Source of the DNA: Bacillus cereus ATCC 14579
Lineage (GTDB): Bacteria; Bacillota; Bacilli; Bacillales; Bacillaceae_G
DNA length: 64,000 nucleotides
Assembly (NCBI RefSeq): GCF_000007825.1
Contig: NC_004722.1
Span: 4,442,501-4,506,500 of the forward strand
Reading direction: 5' to 3'
The translations under genes and the position numbers were made by a program. Positions 17,685 through 27,584 of this stretch are shown here, one piece after another. The notes under the pieces are model-generated. The model did no database searches. It was not told where the DNA came from and saw only the letters and a list, made by a program, of their open reading frames with translations. Every line of letters begins with the position of its first letter. Positions within the stretch are counted from its first letter, which is position 1.

Positions 17685-17723
17685 ATAAATATTGCCTCTT
17701 CGATATGAAGAGGCAATATTTAT
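17685..17723 (-). terminator. Strong terminator after the sdhCAB operon
   Basis: Seventeen-base perfect stem (17685-17701 with 17707-17723) containing TTGCCTCTTC, five-base loop, overlapping the sdhB stop codon. Confidence 0.85.
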
Positions 17724-18484
17724 TAATAGTTATTATCGCTACCAAAGAAATCTTTGAACGATTGAATTGTTGTATCACGGTTTAATGCCGCAATTGAAGT
17801 TGTTAAAGGAATACCCTTCGGACATGATTGCACACAGTTTTGAGAGTTACCACAGTTTGCTAGTCCTCCATCTCCCATAATTGCACGTAAGCGATCTGCT
17901 TTATGCATTTCACCCGTTGGATGTGAGTTGAATAAGCGAGCTTGTGATAACGGTGCTGGTCCAATAAAGTCAGACTTACTGTTTACGTTTGGACATGATT
18001 CTAAGCAAACACCACATGTCATACATTTTGAAAGCTCATAAGCCCATTGACGCTTTTTCTCAGGCATTCTTGGTCCTGGACCTAGGTCATACGTACCATC
18101 AATTGGAATCCACGCTTTAACGCGTTTTAGAGCATTAAACATGCGACTACGATCAACTTGTAAGTCACGTACAACCGGGAATGTCTTCATCGGTTTTAAG
18201 CGAATTGGTTGCTCTAATTGATCAATAAGTGCCGTACATGATTGACGTGGTTTTCCGTTAATCACCATCGAACATGCACCACATACTTCCTCTAAGCAGT
18301 TCATATCCCATGCAATCGGAGTTGTTTGGTTCCCTTTTGAATCAACAGGATTACGACGGATTTCCATAAGTGCTGAGATAATATTCATATTCGGACGATA
18401 TGGAATTTCAAACTCTTGGTCAAACGCTTGCGCATCTGGCCCGTCTTGTCTCGTAATGATGAGGCGGATTGTTTTCTCAGACAT
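17723..18484 (-). CDS. sdhB: Succinate dehydrogenase iron-sulfur subunit
   Basis: 253 residues. It has the [2Fe-2S] ligands CLEEVCGACSMVING (about 57-71), and the [4Fe-4S] and [3Fe-4S] motifs CMTCGVCLESCPN (about 149-161) and CGNSQNCVQSCPKG (about 207-220). It passes electrons from SdhA to the membrane quinone site in the TCA cycle and respiratory chain. ATG 18484 is chosen because AAGGGGG lies upstream. It overlaps the end of sdhA by 8 bases and is the last gene of the operon. Confidence 0.97.
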   Translation of the reverse strand: MSEKTIRLIITRQDGPDAQAFDQEFEIPYRPNMNIISALMEIRRNPVDSKGNQTTPIAWDMNCLEEVCGACSMVINGKPRQSCTALIDQLEQPIRLKPMKTFPVVRDLQVDRSRMFNALKRVKAWIPIDGTYDLGPGPRMPEKKRQWAYELSKCMTCGVCLESCPNVNSKSDFIGPAPLSQARLFNSHPTGEMHKADRLRAIMGDGGLANCGNSQNCVQSCPKGIPLTTSIAALNRDTTIQSFKDFFGSDNNY

Positions 18485-20270
18485 GTTGTTTATCCCCCTT
18501 CTCTTCACCCTTAGCAGCTACATCGTGTTTTGAAGAATAATCACGTTTACGCGGTTTAATTAACGAAATATCAACGTCCTCGTAATGGAATGCTGGTGCA
18601 TTTCCTTCTCCCTCAAATTTTGCCATCGTAGTTTTTAAGAAGTTTGCATCATCACGATTTGGGAATTCAGGTTTGTAATGCGCCCCACGGCTCTCATTAC
18701 GGTTATATGCGCCAATTGTAATAACACGTGCTAACTCAAACATATTTGCAAGTTGGCGTGTAAATGAAGCACCTTGGTTACTCCATCTTGCTGTATCGTT
18801 AATGTTAATACGTTTGTAACGAGCCATTAATTCTTCAATTTTCGCATCTGTTTCTAATAATTTTTTATTTTCACGAACTACTGTAACGTTATCTGTCATC
18901 CATTCTCCAAGCTCTTTATGAAGAACATACGCATTTTCGTTACCATCCATCGTTAAAATATTGTTAAATTTCTCTGTTTCGATTAATTCATTTTGCTCAT
19001 ATACAGTAGATGAAACAGCATCAGATGATTTAGAAAGACCTTTCATATACTCCGTTGCGTTTGGTCCTGCTACCATACCACCATAAATTGCTGATAATAG
19101 TGAGTTCGCACCAAGACGGTTACCACCGTGCATAGAATAATCACACTCACCTGCTGCAAATAAACCTGGAATATTTGTCATCTGTTTATAATCAACCCAT
19201 AGTCCGCCCATTGAATAGTGAACAGCTGGGAAGATTTTCATCGGTAGTTTACGAGGATCATCCCCTGTAAATTTCTCATAGATTTCAATAATTCCACCTA
19301 GTTTAATATCTAGTTCTTTTGGATCTTTATGAGAAAGATCTAAGTACACCATGTTTTCACCGTTAATACCTAGTTTTTGCTCTACGCAAACATCAAAGAT
19401 TTCACGCGTTGCGATGTCACGAGGTACAAGGTTTCCGTAAGCCGGATATTTTTCTTCTAAGAAGTACCATGGTTTACCATCTTTATATGTCCAAACACGT
19501 CCACCTTCACCACGTGCAGATTCACTCATAAGACGTAATTTATCGTCTCCAGGAATTGCCGTTGGGTGAATTTGAATGAACTCACCGTTTGCATAATATG
19601 CGCCTTGTTGATATACAGCAGAAGCTGCTGTACCTGTATTGATAATGGAGTTTGTTGATTTTCCGAAAATGATACCAGGGCCCCCTGTTGCCATAATAAC
19701 GGCATCTGCTCCGAAACTTCTAATCTCCATAGTTTGTAAGTCTTGTGCAACGATTCCTCGGCACACACCTTCATCATCAACAACAGCTCGTAAGAAATCC
19801 CAACCTTCATATTTCGTTACAAGTCCTGCTACTTCGTGACGACGTACTTGCTCATCTAATGCGTAAAGTAATTGCTGTCCAGTTGTTGCACCAGCAAATG
19901 CTGTACGGTGATGTTGCGTTCCACCAAATCGACGGAAATCAAGAAGTCCTTCTTCCGTACGGTTGAACATAACACCCATACGGTCCATTAAATGAATGAT
20001 ACCAGGTGCTGCTTCACACATTGCTTTAACTGGTGGTTGGTTCGCTAAGAAGTCCCCACCATAAATTGTATCGTCAAAGTGGATCCATGGAGAATCCCCT
20101 TCACCTTTCGTATTTACGGCACCGTTAATTCCGCCCTGAGCACATACAGAATGTGAACGTTTTACTGGTACTAAAGAAAACAGTTCAACATTTACTCCTG
20201 CTTCTGCCGCTTTAATCGTTGCCATTAAGCCAGCCAAGCCACCGCCGACTACTATAAGTTTCCCTTTCAT
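18477..20270 (-). CDS. sdhA: Succinate dehydrogenase flavoprotein subunit
   Basis: 597 residues. N-terminal FAD-binding motif VVGGGLAGLMATIKAAEAG (7-25), the flavin-attachment loop SHSVCAQGGINGAVN with the conserved His (about 40), and active-site region GGLWVDYKQMT and HGGNRLGANSLLSAI. It oxidises succinate to fumarate on the inner side of the membrane and holds covalent FAD. The order sdhC-sdhA-sdhB matches B. subtilis. The start ATG has AAGGAG upstream. Confidence 0.98.
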   Translation of the reverse strand: MKGKLIVVGGGLAGLMATIKAAEAGVNVELFSLVPVKRSHSVCAQGGINGAVNTKGEGDSPWIHFDDTIYGGDFLANQPPVKAMCEAAPGIIHLMDRMGVMFNRTEEGLLDFRRFGGTQHHRTAFAGATTGQQLLYALDEQVRRHEVAGLVTKYEGWDFLRAVVDDEGVCRGIVAQDLQTMEIRSFGADAVIMATGGPGIIFGKSTNSIINTGTAASAVYQQGAYYANGEFIQIHPTAIPGDDKLRLMSESARGEGGRVWTYKDGKPWYFLEEKYPAYGNLVPRDIATREIFDVCVEQKLGINGENMVYLDLSHKDPKELDIKLGGIIEIYEKFTGDDPRKLPMKIFPAVHYSMGGLWVDYKQMTNIPGLFAAGECDYSMHGGNRLGANSLLSAIYGGMVAGPNATEYMKGLSKSSDAVSSTVYEQNELIETEKFNNILTMDGNENAYVLHKELGEWMTDNVTVVRENKKLLETDAKIEELMARYKRININDTARWSNQGASFTRQLANMFELARVITIGAYNRNESRGAHYKPEFPNRDDANFLKTTMAKFEGEGNAPAFHYEDVDISLIKPRKRDYSSKHDVAAKGEEKGDKQHV

Positions 20271-20283
20271 GCTCTCCCACTCC

Positions 20284-20910
20284 TTACTGGTTTGCTAGCT
20301 GTGGATCGATGAACGCTAATAATGCACTCACACCTACATAAGATAAACCTAAGAAAATAGCTAATGTTACATAAGTAGAGATTCTTTGTGAACGTGGAGA
20401 TACTGTAATTCCCCAGCTGATGCAGAATGTCCATAGTCCATTTGCAAAGTGGAAAATTGTTGAAACAACACCAACTAAGTAGAATGCAAACATAGCTGGA
20501 TTGTTTAAAATATCTGCCATCATATCATAGTTTACCTCTTTACCTAACATTGCTTGAATACGAGTTTCCCAGACGTGCCAAGAAATGAAGATCAGCGTAA
20601 CGATACCTGAAATTCTTTGGAAGACGAACATCCAGTTACGGAAATAACCGTAAGAAACCGCATTGTTCTTAGCTGTAAATGCAATATATAAGCCATATAT
20701 AGCATGGTACAGTATCGGTAAAAAGATGATGAAAATTTCTAGCGCATACCGGAATGGAAGGAGCTCCATAAAGCCTGCAGCTTTGTTAAAAGCCTCTGCT
20801 CCTCGTGTTGCAAAGTTGTTTACAATTAAATGTTGCGTCAAAAAAACACCAACCGGGATGACCCCCATTAATGAGTGCCACTTACGAAACGTATACTCGC
20901 GGCCTTTCAT
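20284..20910 (-). CDS. sdhC: Succinate dehydrogenase cytochrome b558 subunit
   Basis: 208 residues, five membrane segments, the single large anchor of the Gram-positive type B complex. It carries the haem-ligand histidines in HSLMGVIPVGVFLTQHLIVN (12-31), LYHAIYGLYI, SWHVWE and FHFANGLWTF, which bind two haems. It anchors SdhAB and passes electrons to menaquinone. AAGGGGGG precedes the ATG. It is the first gene of the operon. Confidence 0.96.
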   Translation of the reverse strand: MKGREYTFRKWHSLMGVIPVGVFLTQHLIVNNFATRGAEAFNKAAGFMELLPFRYALEIFIIFLPILYHAIYGLYIAFTAKNNAVSYGYFRNWMFVFQRISGIVTLIFISWHVWETRIQAMLGKEVNYDMMADILNNPAMFAFYLVGVVSTIFHFANGLWTFCISWGITVSPRSQRISTYVTLAIFLGLSYVGVSALLAFIDPQLANQ

Positions 20911-21210
20911 GTCCCCATTACCCCCCTTGAATGTTTGACTGCTGTTTTCAGATTAGTTTATGACAATAATGTTTTTTCACTATTGGCATAAGAAAAACTG
21001 AAAAAATTATTCGAAATATTTCAGCATAATTTGATACCAAGTTCATTTTACTCCTATTTTTGTCGAAGCGTCAAGAAAACGTATACATAATTTGCATATA
21101 ATTTGCCAATTCTTTTTTTCTTCTTATATATTCAGATTTTCCTAAAGAAAAATCTGTTTTTATAAATGTGAAATGTTATATAATAATCCCTATAGAAAGA
21201 GGGGAATATT
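20911..21210. other. Divergent promoter region between sdhC and yslB
   Basis: 300 bp, strongly AT-rich. It must hold the sdh promoter and the yslB promoter. I see TTGTCATAAACT near 20955-20966 on the minus strand, but no clear -35/-10 pair, operator or riboswitch that I can support. Confidence 0.4.
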
Positions 21211-21660
21211 GTGAGTAAAAATACAATCGATACAACATCTTTAGAAGATGTTTCATTGAACGCCTTCGCTTATGAATTGCTACGTGAAGAATTACTACCT
21301 GATTTAATCGGCAACGATTTAGATGGTATTTTATACTGGTCTGGTAGAAACCTTGCAAGAAAATATCCGCTAGAAACAATTGAAGAAGTCATTCAGTTCT
21401 TTGAAAAGGCTGGCTGGGGCACTTTAAGCATTGTTGAACATAAGCGTCGTGAAATGCAGTTCCAACTTAAAGGCACACTCATCGCAGAACGTCAAAAACA
21501 AAAACGACATTCTTCTTATCAACTAGAAGCCGGATTCATCGCTGAACAAATCCAAAAGCAACGGAACGTCGTTGCAGAGTCATACGAAGAAAAGAAAAAA
21601 CGTTCTGACTCTATTACATTTCTTGTAAAATGGGATATAAAAGATCTCATTGAAGTGTAA
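21211..21660 (+). CDS. yslB: YslB family protein (DUF2507)
   Basis: 149 residues, soluble, no signal peptide. The central stretch LLREELLPDLIGNDLDGILYWSGRNLARKYPL is typical of the YslB family, and the fold is of the V4R/bacteriochlorophyll-reductase-like type seen in ligand-binding proteins. Its function is unknown. It starts with GTG behind GAGGGGAAT. It keeps its B. subtilis place between sdhC and uvrC. Confidence 0.88.
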   Translation: MSKNTIDTTSLEDVSLNAFAYELLREELLPDLIGNDLDGILYWSGRNLARKYPLETIEEVIQFFEKAGWGTLSIVEHKRREMQFQLKGTLIAERQKQKRHSSYQLEAGFIAEQIQKQRNVVAESYEEKKKRSDSITFLVKWDIKDLIEV

Positions 21661-21672
21661 GCATTACCTACA

Positions 21673-21706
21673 GTCAACTAGACATATCAGTTTAGTTGAC
21701 TTTTTT
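21673..21706 (+). terminator. Terminator after yslB
   Basis: Stem GTCAACTA (21673-21680) with TAGTTGAC (21693-21700) and a T-run. Confidence 0.8.
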
Positions 21707-21760
21707 GTATTTTCATTCAGATGAGTTTATTTTAAATCTTCAGAAATTATACCAAAAAAC

Positions 21761-21791
21761 AGAAGACGTTGTAAACTACAACGTCTTCTTA
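21761..21791 (-). terminator. Terminator after uvrC
   Basis: Thirteen-base stem AGAAGACGTTGTA (21761-21773) with its complement (21777-21789); the minus strand continues GTTTTTTGG. It overlaps the uvrC stop codon. Confidence 0.8.
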
Positions 21792-23560
21792 TCTGTTAAA
21801 TACGTATAAATCGTCTCCGCGACATTTTTCGGCATACCCGCTTCGACAAATTCCTCTATAGAAGCTTCTTTCATCTTCTTTAATGAACCAAAATGTTTTA
21901 ACAATACCTTTTTCCGTTTATCACCGATTCCTGGAATATCATCCAATGCTGATTGAATGACAGATTTCCCATGTAATTGACGATGGAATGTAATCGCAAA
22001 TCGATGCACCTCATCTTGAATACGCTGCAATAAATAAAATTCTTGGCTATTTCTCTCAAGCATCACAGGTTCCGGTGGATCCCCAATAATTAAATGGGAG
22101 GTTTTATGTTTATCATCTTTTACAAGACCTGCCATCGGAATATATAATCCGAGCTCATTCTCTAAAATATCACTTGCAGCCGCTAGATGGCCTTTTCCTC
22201 CATCAATAATAATCAAATCAGGTAAAGGTGAATTTTCTTTAAGTGCCCTTGTATAACGGCGCCTCACAACTTCTCTCATAGACTCATAATCATCTGGCCC
22301 TTGAACGGTTTTAATTTTATATTTTCGATACTCTTTCTTCGCCGGTTTCCCATCGATAAAAGCAATCATTGCAGAAACGGGATTTGTTCCTTGAATATTT
22401 GAGTTATCAAACGCTTCAATACGATACGGCGTTTCAATCCCAAGCTGCTTCCCTAAATGATCTACCGCTTTAATCGTTCGTTCTTCATCACGTTCAATTA
22501 AGTAAAACTTCTCTTCAAGAGCAATCTTCGCATTTTTATTTGCCAATTCTACAAGGTCTTTTTTCTTACCACGTTTCGGCTGCGTCGCTTCCACTTCTAA
22601 AAAGCGCTCTACTAATTCCGAGTCTATACTTCCTGGAACGACAATTTCCTTCGGCTTAAAATGACTACTGTTTTCATAAAATTGGCCGATAAACGTTAAA
22701 AAACCCTCTTCTGGTTCATCGTAAATTGGAAACATAGAAACATCACGTTCAATTAGCTTTCCTTTTCGAACGAAGAAAACTTGAACACACATCCATCCTT
22801 TATCCACTGCATATCCAAACACATCACGATCCACTAAGTCACTCATAATCATCTTTTGTTTTTCCATAATCGCATCAATATGAGCAATTTGATCACGCAA
22901 CTCTTTTGCACGTTCAAACTCTAGTTTCTCTGAGGCCTCATACATTTTTATTTCTAGTTCTGAACGAACTTCTTTATGTCCACCATTTAAAAACTTAATA
23001 ATTTCATCTACGATTTCTTTATTTTGTTCTTCCGTCACTTCTTTCACACAAGGCGCTAAACATTGACCCATATGATAATACAAACAAACTTTATCTGGCA
23101 TATTCGTGCATTTCCGAAGTGGATACATACGATCTAGCAGTTTTTTCGTTTCATGAGCAGATTGTGCATTTGGATAAGGACCAAAATATTTCCCTTTATC
23201 CTTTTTTACGTTTCGAGTAATGAGTAAGCGCGGTTGCTTCTCCGCCGTAATTTTAATAAAAGGATATGTTTTATCATCTTTTAATTGAATATTATATTTC
23301 GGATCATATTTTTTAATTAGATTTAACTCTAAAATAAGTGCTTCTAAATTCGAAGAGGTTACAATATATTCAAAATCAACAATTTCTCCTACAAGCCGCA
23401 GTGTTTTCCCATCATGTGAACCAGTAAAGTACGAGCGCACACGATTTTTAAGCACTTTTGCCTTTCCGACATATATAACCGTTCCTTGCTTATCTTTCAT
23501 CAAATAACAACCAGGTTGATCTGGGGAAATAGCCAACTTCTCTTTCAAATGTTCGTGCAC
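21776..23560 (-). CDS. uvrC: Excinuclease ABC subunit C
   Basis: 594 residues. The N-terminal GIY-YIG nuclease domain ([30 protein letters not shown], about 15-45) makes the 3' incision; the UVR motif that binds UvrB lies near 200-235; the RNase-H-like nuclease for the 5' incision has [17 protein letters not shown] (about 383); a C-terminal helix-hairpin-helix pair ([19 protein letters not shown]) binds DNA. It works in nucleotide excision repair. The start is GTG, with GGAGGGAG seven bases upstream. Confidence 0.97.
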
Positions 23561-23677
23561 TCGTCTCCCTCCATTTCTACATACTTAGCATTTTTATTTT
23601 CCCTTGAAAACATACTATGCCCAAACACCCAACATACGTTCTTTTATTGTAACGGAAAGACTGTAAAAAAGAAAATA

Positions 23678-23706
23678 AAAAAAGCTACCAAATGGTAGCT
23701 TTTTTT
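23678..23706 (-). terminator. Terminator after trxA
   Basis: Stem AAAGCTACCA (23681-23690) with TGGTAGCTTT (23693-23702); on the minus strand followed by T-rich sequence. Confidence 0.85.
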
Positions 23707-23709
23707 ATT

Positions 23710-24024
23710 TTAGAAGTGTTTAGAAACTAATTCTACTAACGCTTCTTTCGGTTTGTAACCTAACGCTTGATCAACTACTTTACCGTCTTTTAATACGAAA
23801 AGAGCTGGAATGCTCATTACTTCGAATTGACGAGCAGTTTCTTGGTTTTCATCAACGTCTACTTTTACTACTTTTACTTTTTCGCCTAGTTCTGCATCAA
23901 TTTCCTCTAATACAGGAGCGATCATTTTACAAGGTCCACACCAAGGTGCCCAGAAATCTAATAATACAACACCTTCGCTAGTTTCTGCTGCGAAGCTTTG
24001 GTCATTTGCGTTTACAATTGCCAT
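23710..24024 (-). CDS. trxA: Thioredoxin
   Basis: 104 residues, the standard length. It carries the redox motif WCGPC at 28-32, in FWAPWCGPCKMIAPVLEE, and the cis-proline in MSIPALF. It is the main cytosolic disulfide reductant. GGAGGAAAT precedes the ATG. It keeps its backbone place between etfA and uvrC, with its own terminator. Confidence 0.97.
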   Translation of the reverse strand: MAIVNANDQSFAAETSEGVVLLDFWAPWCGPCKMIAPVLEEIDAELGEKVKVVKVDVDENQETARQFEVMSIPALFVLKDGKVVDQALGYKPKEALVELVSKHF

Positions 24025-24161
24025 TTTATTTCCTCCTTCAAGTATATTCTACCAAGAGTATATCATTAACTTATATACGTGGCGAATAATATGTATCGTT
24101 ATGTATTGTAACAAAAAAATGTTCCTTTATACTATATAAAAATACGGATTAAATACTAAAA

Positions 24162-24190
24162 AGATGAGAGACAGGGGATCTCTCACCTTT
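24162..24190 (-). terminator. Terminator after the etf operon
   Basis: On the minus strand GGTGAGAGA pairs with TCTCTCATC (24163-24188), with a T-run after. It lies beyond the etfA stop. Confidence 0.7.
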
Positions 24191-24235
24191 TTCTATATAT
24201 AGGGGTACTTCACTTGGAACTCAAGGGTACTTAAA

Positions 24236-25214
24236 TCATGAATGTACTTTTAACTTTTTAAACTCTTCTGTTAAAAGAGGTACAACTTCGAATAAGTCAC
24301 CGACAATACCATAGTCAGCTACTTTAAAGATACTTGCTTCTGGATCTTTATTAATCGCAACGATTATTTTTGAGTTAGACATACCTGCTAAATGCTGAAT
24401 CGCACCAGAAATACCACATGCAATGTATAAGTCTGGCGTAACAACTTTACCAGTTTGACCAATTTGTAATGAGTAATCACTCGTATTCAGCGTCACAAGC
24501 ACCACGAGATGCCCCAACAGCGCCGCCTAGTACGTCTGCTAACTCTTTTAATGGCTTAAAGCCTTCTTCACTCTTCACACCACGTCCGCCAGCGATAATA
24601 ACTTTTGCTTCAGAAAGATCCACACCTTCTGCTGTTTTACGGACAACATCTTGAATGATTGTACGTAAATCTTTCACATCAACTGTAATAGAAGATACGT
24701 CACCGCTGCGAGACTCATCTTTTTCCAGAGTTGCAATGTTATTTGGACGCACTGTCGCAAATAACATGCCGTCTGTTACAATCTTCTTCTCGAATGCTTT
24801 ACCAGAGTAAATTGGACGAGTGAAGATAACATTTCCACCTTCAACCTCTAAAGCAGTTACGTCAGAAACTAAACCAGCTTCAAGCTTCGCTGCTAATTTT
24901 GGTGATAAATCTTTACCAAGTGCTGTATGTCCAAAAACGATACCTTCTGGATTTTCTCCAGCATGTACAGCTAAAAACGCTTGTGCATAACCATCAGATG
25001 TATATGATTTTAATTTATCATTTTCAACTGTCACAACGCGATCTGCACCGTAATGAATCAATTCATTTGCAAAAGAGGCAACGCTGTCTCCAATTAGAAG
25101 ACCTACTACTTCACCGCCTTCTGCAATTGTTTTTGCTGCTGCTACCGCTTCAAAAGAAACGTTACGTAGCGATCCATCACGAACTTCACCCATTACTAAT
25201 ACTTTACGAGCCAT
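24236..25214 (-). pseudogene. etfA: Electron-transfer flavoprotein alpha subunit, frameshifted
   Basis: EtfA pairs with EtfB to take electrons from acyl-CoA dehydrogenases. The first 245 codons are normal up to GASRGACDAEY, then an extra base leads to a stop at 24477. The rest (DYSLQIGQTGKVVTPDLYIACGISG onward, the FAD-binding C-terminal domain) is intact in the +1 frame. The locus is 979 bp, which is 3 x 326 plus 1; without the extra base it would give the usual 325 residues. The change lies at 24479-24483, not in a long homopolymer. ATG 25214 is chosen because GGAGGG lies upstream. The truncated product would lack the FAD domain and should not work. Confidence 0.88.
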
Positions 25215-25250
25215 AGATTTTCCCTCCTGCATATATAATTTCGTATTTTA

Positions 25251-26024
25251 TTAGATTACTTTCGCTTCTGTATGGAGCAACGATACAAGTTCTTTTACTT
25301 GATCTTGCAGCTCGCCTTGTAACACTTTTCCTGCATCTTTCTTAGGAGGCAAATAGATTTCAATTGTTTTTGTCTTTGCTTCCACATCATCTTCTTCTAA
25401 ATCTAAATCATCTAATTCTAATTCTTCTAGCGGCTTTTTCTTCGCTTTCATAATACCTGGAAGCGATGGATAACGCGGTTCATTTAAACCTTGCTGTGCT
25501 GTTACTAAAACTGGTAATGAAGTTGCAATCACTTCTGTATCACCTTCAACATCACGCTCAATCTTCACATTTGTACCGTCAATTTCAAGTTTTGTAATTG
25601 TCGTTACATATGGAATATTTAACGCTTCAGCTACGCGTGGCCCTACTTGTCCAGATGCACCATCAATTGCAACGTTTCCGCCTAAAATTAAATCTGCATC
25701 TTTATCTTTTAAATACTCAGCAAGTACTTTTGCTGTCGTGAACTGGTCACCATTTTCTACATCATCTTCAATATTAATTAATACCGCTTTATCACAGCCC
25801 ATTGCTAATGCAGTACGAAGTTCTTTCTCACTATCTTCGCCACCGACTGTTACAACTGTAACTTCTCCACCTTGTGCGTCTCTTACTTGAATTGCTTCTT
25901 CAATTGCATATTCATCGTAAGGGTTGATGATGAATTCCGCTTCGCCATCGTAAATTGCACCGTTTTTAATTACGATTTTTTCTTCTGTATCAAATGTTCG
26001 TTTCATGAGTACGTAGATGTTCAT
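25251..26024 (-). CDS. etfB: Electron-transfer flavoprotein beta subunit
   Basis: 257 residues, cytosolic. N-terminal MNIYVLMKRTFDTEEKI and the ETF-beta signature VAEALNIPYVTTITKLEIDG (about 145-165). It binds AMP and forms a dimer with EtfA that carries electrons from fatty-acid beta-oxidation to the quinone pool. It directly precedes etfA (36-base gap). GGGGG lies before the ATG. It is intact, while its partner etfA is broken. Confidence 0.95.
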   Translation of the reverse strand: MNIYVLMKRTFDTEEKIVIKNGAIYDGEAEFIINPYDEYAIEEAIQVRDAQGGEVTVVTVGGEDSEKELRTALAMGCDKAVLINIEDDVENGDQFTTAKVLAEYLKDKDADLILGGNVAIDGASGQVGPRVAEALNIPYVTTITKLEIDGTNVKIERDVEGDTEVIATSLPVLVTAQQGLNEPRYPSLPGIMKAKKKPLEELELDDLDLEEDDVEAKTKTIEIYLPPKKDAGKVLQGELQDQVKELVSLLHTEAKVI

Positions 26025-26102
26025 TCCATTTACCCCCTTGTTTTTCAGAAAGATTCTATCAATTTTAATTTTCTGTTAATTTATATTAAAAAAATAATTG
26101 AA

Positions 26103-26879
26103 CTACCTGCCACTAAATGAAGGTTTACGCTTTTCTAAAAATGCGGCTACACCTTCTCTTCCATCTTCACTCGTAAATACTTCACCAAAAATTTGTGATT
26201 CACGTTGTACACCTTCATAGTAATGAGACGATTTTGTCGTTTGCAATAACTCTAGTACAGCACGAGTTGTTGCTGGACTTTTTCCAGCAATTTGTTTTGC
26301 AACTTTAAGCGTATCATCTAAAAGAGATTCTTCAGAGAACAATCCGTTAACAAGTCCCCACTTTAATGCTTCTGCACCAGTAATTGGTGTACTTGTTAAC
26401 ATCATTTCACAAGCTTTCGCTTTCCCAACATAACGTGGTAAGCGCTGTGTACCTGCAAAGCCAGGAATTAATCCAAGTGTTAATTCAGGTAAACCAAGTT
26501 TTGCACTTTCAGTTGCAAAGCGCATGTGGCAAGACATAACAAACTCAAGGCCGCCGCCCATTGCCGCTCCATGAATTGCCGCAATAACTGGTTTTGAACA
26601 TTTTTCAACACGCTCAAACGTAACTTGTCCAAGCTGTGCTAATTCTGTTGCTTGCTTCGCTTCAGTAACAGATGTAAATTCTTTAATATCTGCTCCTGCT
26701 GAGAAGAAACGTCCTTCACCGTGAATAACAACAACACGAATGTTATCATCCTTTTCCACTTGATCAATTAATTCAGTAACGTCATGCATAACTTGTGAAG
26801 ACATCGCATTCGCTGGTGCGTTATTTAACGTCGCCACCGCGATATGATCTTCAACTCTTACAGATAGGAATTTCAACAT
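26103..26879 (-). CDS. fadB: Enoyl-CoA hydratase, beta-oxidation
   Basis: 258 residues of the crotonase family. It has the oxyanion-hole segments EGRFFSAGADIKEFTS (about 60-75) and AIHGAAMGGGLEFVMSCHMRFA (about 101-122), and the catalytic glutamate region LPELTLGLIPGFAGTQRL. It hydrates trans-2-enoyl-CoA in fatty-acid breakdown. ATG 26879 follows GGGAGGG closely. It lies between fadR and etfB, as in B. subtilis, and is expected to be under FadR control. Confidence 0.92.
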   Translation of the reverse strand: MLKFLSVRVEDHIAVATLNNAPANAMSSQVMHDVTELIDQVEKDDNIRVVVIHGEGRFFSAGADIKEFTSVTEAKQATELAQLGQVTFERVEKCSKPVIAAIHGAAMGGGLEFVMSCHMRFATESAKLGLPELTLGLIPGFAGTQRLPRYVGKAKACEMMLTSTPITGAEALKWGLVNGLFSEESLLDDTLKVAKQIAGKSPATTRAVLELLQTTKSSHYYEGVQRESQIFGEVFTSEDGREGVAAFLEKRKPSFSGR

Positions 26880-26890
26880 GATCCCTCCCA

Positions 26891-27478
26891 TTATTGACGA
26901 TAACCACAAGCTGCAATAAGTAGCCCGTGTACCGTTTTTGAAAGTGCGACCAGATCATACTTATGATCGCTCATTACCCAATTGGTCACAACTTCATCTA
27001 CTGTTCCAAAGATCATTTGTCTTGCCACGCGAACATTTAAATCTGCTTGAAATTCACCTTGTTTTATACCAGTCTCTAAAATCTCATCCATAACTTGTAA
27101 GTAGCCTTTTAATACTTCATTTATTTTAAGGCGCAAGTCTTGATTGGACTGCCTTAGCTCTAATTGCGTAACGATAGCAAGCGGATCATTTTGCGACAAC
27201 AGCAAGAAGTGCGTTTCTACCAACATGAATAACTTCGATACAGCGCTTTCAATTCCTGCTGTTTTTTGACGAATTGTTTCGACAAATTCTCCCATCTTCT
27301 CTTGGAATAAGGATATTAATATATCTTCTTTATTTTTAAAATATAAATAAATCGTGCCATCAGCTACCCCAGCTTGCTTTGCGATTTTAGAAACTTGCGC
27401 TTGGTGGTACCCATTCTCCGCAATCACAATGACTGCCGCATCAATAATTTGATTGTATTTCGGTCTATTTTTCTTCAC
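26891..27478 (-). CDS. fadR: TetR-family fatty-acid degradation repressor FadR
   Basis: 195 residues, matching B. subtilis FadR in length. N-terminal helix-turn-helix (AQVSKIAKQAGVADGTIYLYFKNKEDIL, about 22-49), then a ligand domain that senses long-chain acyl-CoA. The start is GTG 27478, with AAGGGGA seven bases upstream. A longer ORF from 27523 exists, but its ATG lies inside the FadR operator (27505-27522) and has no ribosome site. In B. subtilis it represses the fad genes until acyl-CoA binds. Confidence 0.93.
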   Translation of the reverse strand: MKKNRPKYNQIIDAAVIVIAENGYHQAQVSKIAKQAGVADGTIYLYFKNKEDILISLFQEKMGEFVETIRQKTAGIESAVSKLFMLVETHFLLLSQNDPLAIVTQLELRQSNQDLRLKINEVLKGYLQVMDEILETGIKQGEFQADLNVRVARQMIFGTVDEVVTNWVMSDHKYDLVALSKTVHGLLIAACGYRQ

Positions 27479-27504
27479 TTTACTGTCCCCTTCAAGAAGA
27501 TGAC

Positions 27505-27522
27505 TGAATGAATAGTCATTCA
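27505..27522. promoter_or_regulatory. FadR operator in front of fadR
   Basis: TGAATGAATAGTCATTCA, an 18-base near-palindrome. It agrees fully with the published B. subtilis FadR consensus TGAATGAMTANTCATTCA. It lies just upstream of the fadR ribosome site, so it should give autorepression. Confidence 0.85.
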
Positions 27523-27584
27523 TATTCTTATAATACTGACTATTTAGAAAAGTGTCAATCCTATTTTTTCAAAAAGAAAGGGCC

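Noticed and set aside
24899..25216. 105-codon plus-strand ORF opposite etfA
   Set aside because: Very Leu- and Gln-rich reading of the antisense strand, without a ribosome site; etfA is the real gene here.
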